Shown: positions 34,027 to 35,002 of the stretch, one piece after another | How positions within the stretch are numbered: position 1 is the stretch's first letter | Layout: each line of letters starts with the position of its first letter | Source: Gammaproteobacteria bacterium | GTDB taxonomy: Bacteria; Pseudomonadota; Gammaproteobacteria; DRLM01 | Length of the DNA stretch: 35,002 nt | NCBI GenBank assembly: GCA_011375345.1 | Contig: DRLM01000075.1 | Span: 1-35,002, forward strand | Direction of reading: 5' to 3' | Notes under the pieces: model-generated | The model's input: only the letters and a program-made list of their open reading frames with translations | Told to the model about the DNA's origin: nothing | The model's database searches: none | Translations under genes and position numbers: made by a program

Positions 34027-35002
34027 TCACCTGGCCCGCATGTGCGGAAACAACAACACATCCCGTATCGACGGCGAATCGGTCAACAACATCACCAGCC
34101 GGTCTATACCTATCCCCTCCCCCGCGGTGGGCGGCAGGCCGTGTTCCAGAGCGGTGATGTAGTCTTCGTCGAAGTGCATGGCCTCTTCGTCACCCGCCTC
34201 CCGCTCGGCCAGCTGGCGGCGGAAACGTTCAGCCTGGTCCTCGGCGTCGTTGAGTTCGGTGAAGCCGTTGGCGATCTCGCGCCCACCCACGAAAAATTCG
34301 AAGCGGTCGGTGACCGAAGGATCGTCATCGCTGCGCCGGGCCAGGGGCGAGACTTCGGTGGGATAGGCAGTGATGAAGGTGGGATCTTTGAGCTGGTGTT
34401 CCACGGTTTTCTCGAAGATTTCGATTTGCACCTTGCCCAGTCCCCATTGCGCCTTGAGCGGTATCCCCAAGCCCTTGGCCACGGCCCTGGCGCGGTCCGG
34501 ATTTTCGATCTCAGCCACGCCTATGCCCGGGTTGAAGCGGAGGATGGCTTCTTTGACGCTCAGGCGCCGGAACGGCCGGCCAAAATCATACACCTCACCC
34601 TGATAGGGCACTTCTGTCGTGCCCAGCAAAGCCGCACTCATCTCTCGTAACATGGCTTCGGTGAGATCCATCAAATCCCGATAGTCTGCATAGGCCTCGT
34701 AGAACTCCAGCATGGTGAATTCGGGATTGTGGCGGGTGGAGAGACCCTCGTTGCGGAAATTGCGGTTGATTTCATATACCCGCTCGAACCCCCCCACCAC
34801 CAGGCGCTTGAGATACAACTCCGGCGCGATACGCAAAAACAACTCCATGTCCAGAGCATTGTGGAACGTGACGAAAGGCCGCGCCGCCGCCCCGCCGGGC
34901 AGCACCTGCATCATCGGTGTTTCCACTTCCAGGAACCCCCGCCGGTTCAAATAGTCGCGAATAAAATTGATGATGGCCGTGCGCATGCGAAACGTGTGGC
35001 GC
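34027..35002 (-). CDS. lysS: Lysyl-tRNA synthetase, class II (C-terminal part; cut by window edge)
   Basis: About 325 residues of the catalytic domain; the N-terminal anticodon-binding OB fold (about 170 residues) lies beyond the right edge. Class II motif 1 is near [15 protein letters not shown], motif 2 is [13 protein letters not shown] followed by [14 protein letters not shown], and motif 3 is [29 protein letters not shown]-type residues ([11 protein letters not shown]) and [16 protein letters not shown] are typical of bacterial LysS. It charges tRNA-Lys in the cytoplasm. The first ATG inside the window (34986) is internal: the frame reads through it to the edge. Confidence 0.96.
   Translation of the reverse strand, partial: RHTFRMRTAIINFIRDYLNRRGFLEVETPMMQVLPGGAAARPFVTFHNALDMELFLRIAPELYLKRLVVGGFERVYEINRNFRNEGLSTRHNPEFTMLEFYEAYADYRDLMDLTEAMLREMSAALLGTTEVPYQGEVYDFGRPFRRLSVKEAILRFNPGIGVAEIENPDRARAVAKGLGIPLKAQWGLGKVQIEIFEKTVEHQLKDPTFITAYPTEVSPLARRSDDDPSVTDRFEFFVGGREIANGFTELNDAEDQAERFRRQLAEREAGDEEAMHFDEDYITALEHGLPPTAGEGIGIDRLVMLLTDSPSIRDVLLFPHMRAR

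Overview
This 35 kb window is a stretch of chromosome from a gammaproteobacterium with high GC (roughly 60% or a little more by eye). The gene orders are diagnostic of that class: the tRNA-fMet-rimP-nusA-infB-rbfA-truB-rpsO-pnp cluster, the rpoE-rseA-rseB-rseC cluster divergent from nadB, lepA-lepB-rnc-era-recO-pdxJ, and sdhE-ygfX next to ygfZ. A CbbY-type HAD phosphatase hints at an autotrophic or sulfur-oxidising lineage (Chromatiales-like). That is inference; the species cannot be named from the sequence alone.

Layout. 1-2641: a class I/II aminotransferase cut by the left edge and overlapping a CbbY-like phosphatase (minus), dksA (plus), and a DUF3579 gene (minus). 2876-4840: acetyl-CoA synthetase (plus). 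4944-5905: two tandem small heat-shock proteins (minus). Their 357-bp upstream region holds a sigma-32-like promoter and a cluster of palindromes. 6213-16694: pnp, rpsO, truB, rbfA, infB, nusA, rimP, initiator tRNA, pdxJ and recO (all minus). 16691-26264: era, rnc, a DUF4845 gene, lepB, lepA, mucD, rseC, rseB, rseA and rpoE (all minus). About 20 kb (6.2-26.3 kb) is therefore co-directional and joins what are separate clusters in Escherichia coli. 26453-28093: nadB (plus), overlapping tail-to-tail with ygfX. 28053-31925: sdhC-sdhD-sdhA-sdhB-sdhE-ygfX (minus). 32029-34020: ygfZ and an HDOD-domain gene (plus). 34027-35002: the C-terminal part of lysyl-tRNA synthetase (minus), cut by the right edge.

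Functionally the window is core housekeeping: transcription elongation and translation initiation (nusA, infB, rimP, rbfA, truB, tRNA-fMet, rpsO), RNA decay and processing (pnp, rnc), ribosome GTPases (era, lepA), envelope stress (RpoE, its regulators RseABC and the periplasmic protease MucD), protein export (lepB), NAD and PLP biosynthesis, acetate activation, and succinate dehydrogenase with its flavinylation factor. I found no CRISPR array, prophage, complete insertion sequence or obvious novel defence system. The most interesting signals are regulatory: the sigma-32 promoter and palindrome-rich leader of the hsp20 pair, a perfect 16-bp palindrome on the sdh promoter, a sigma-E-like promoter before rpoE, two intrinsic terminators between the initiator tRNA and rimP, long hairpins between rnc and era and between rpsO and pnp, an rnc gene with no ATG or GTG start, an initiator tRNA with a U1-U72 mismatch, and a Cys pair in RseA. 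All sites were found by reading the sequence; none was tested by folding or database search.
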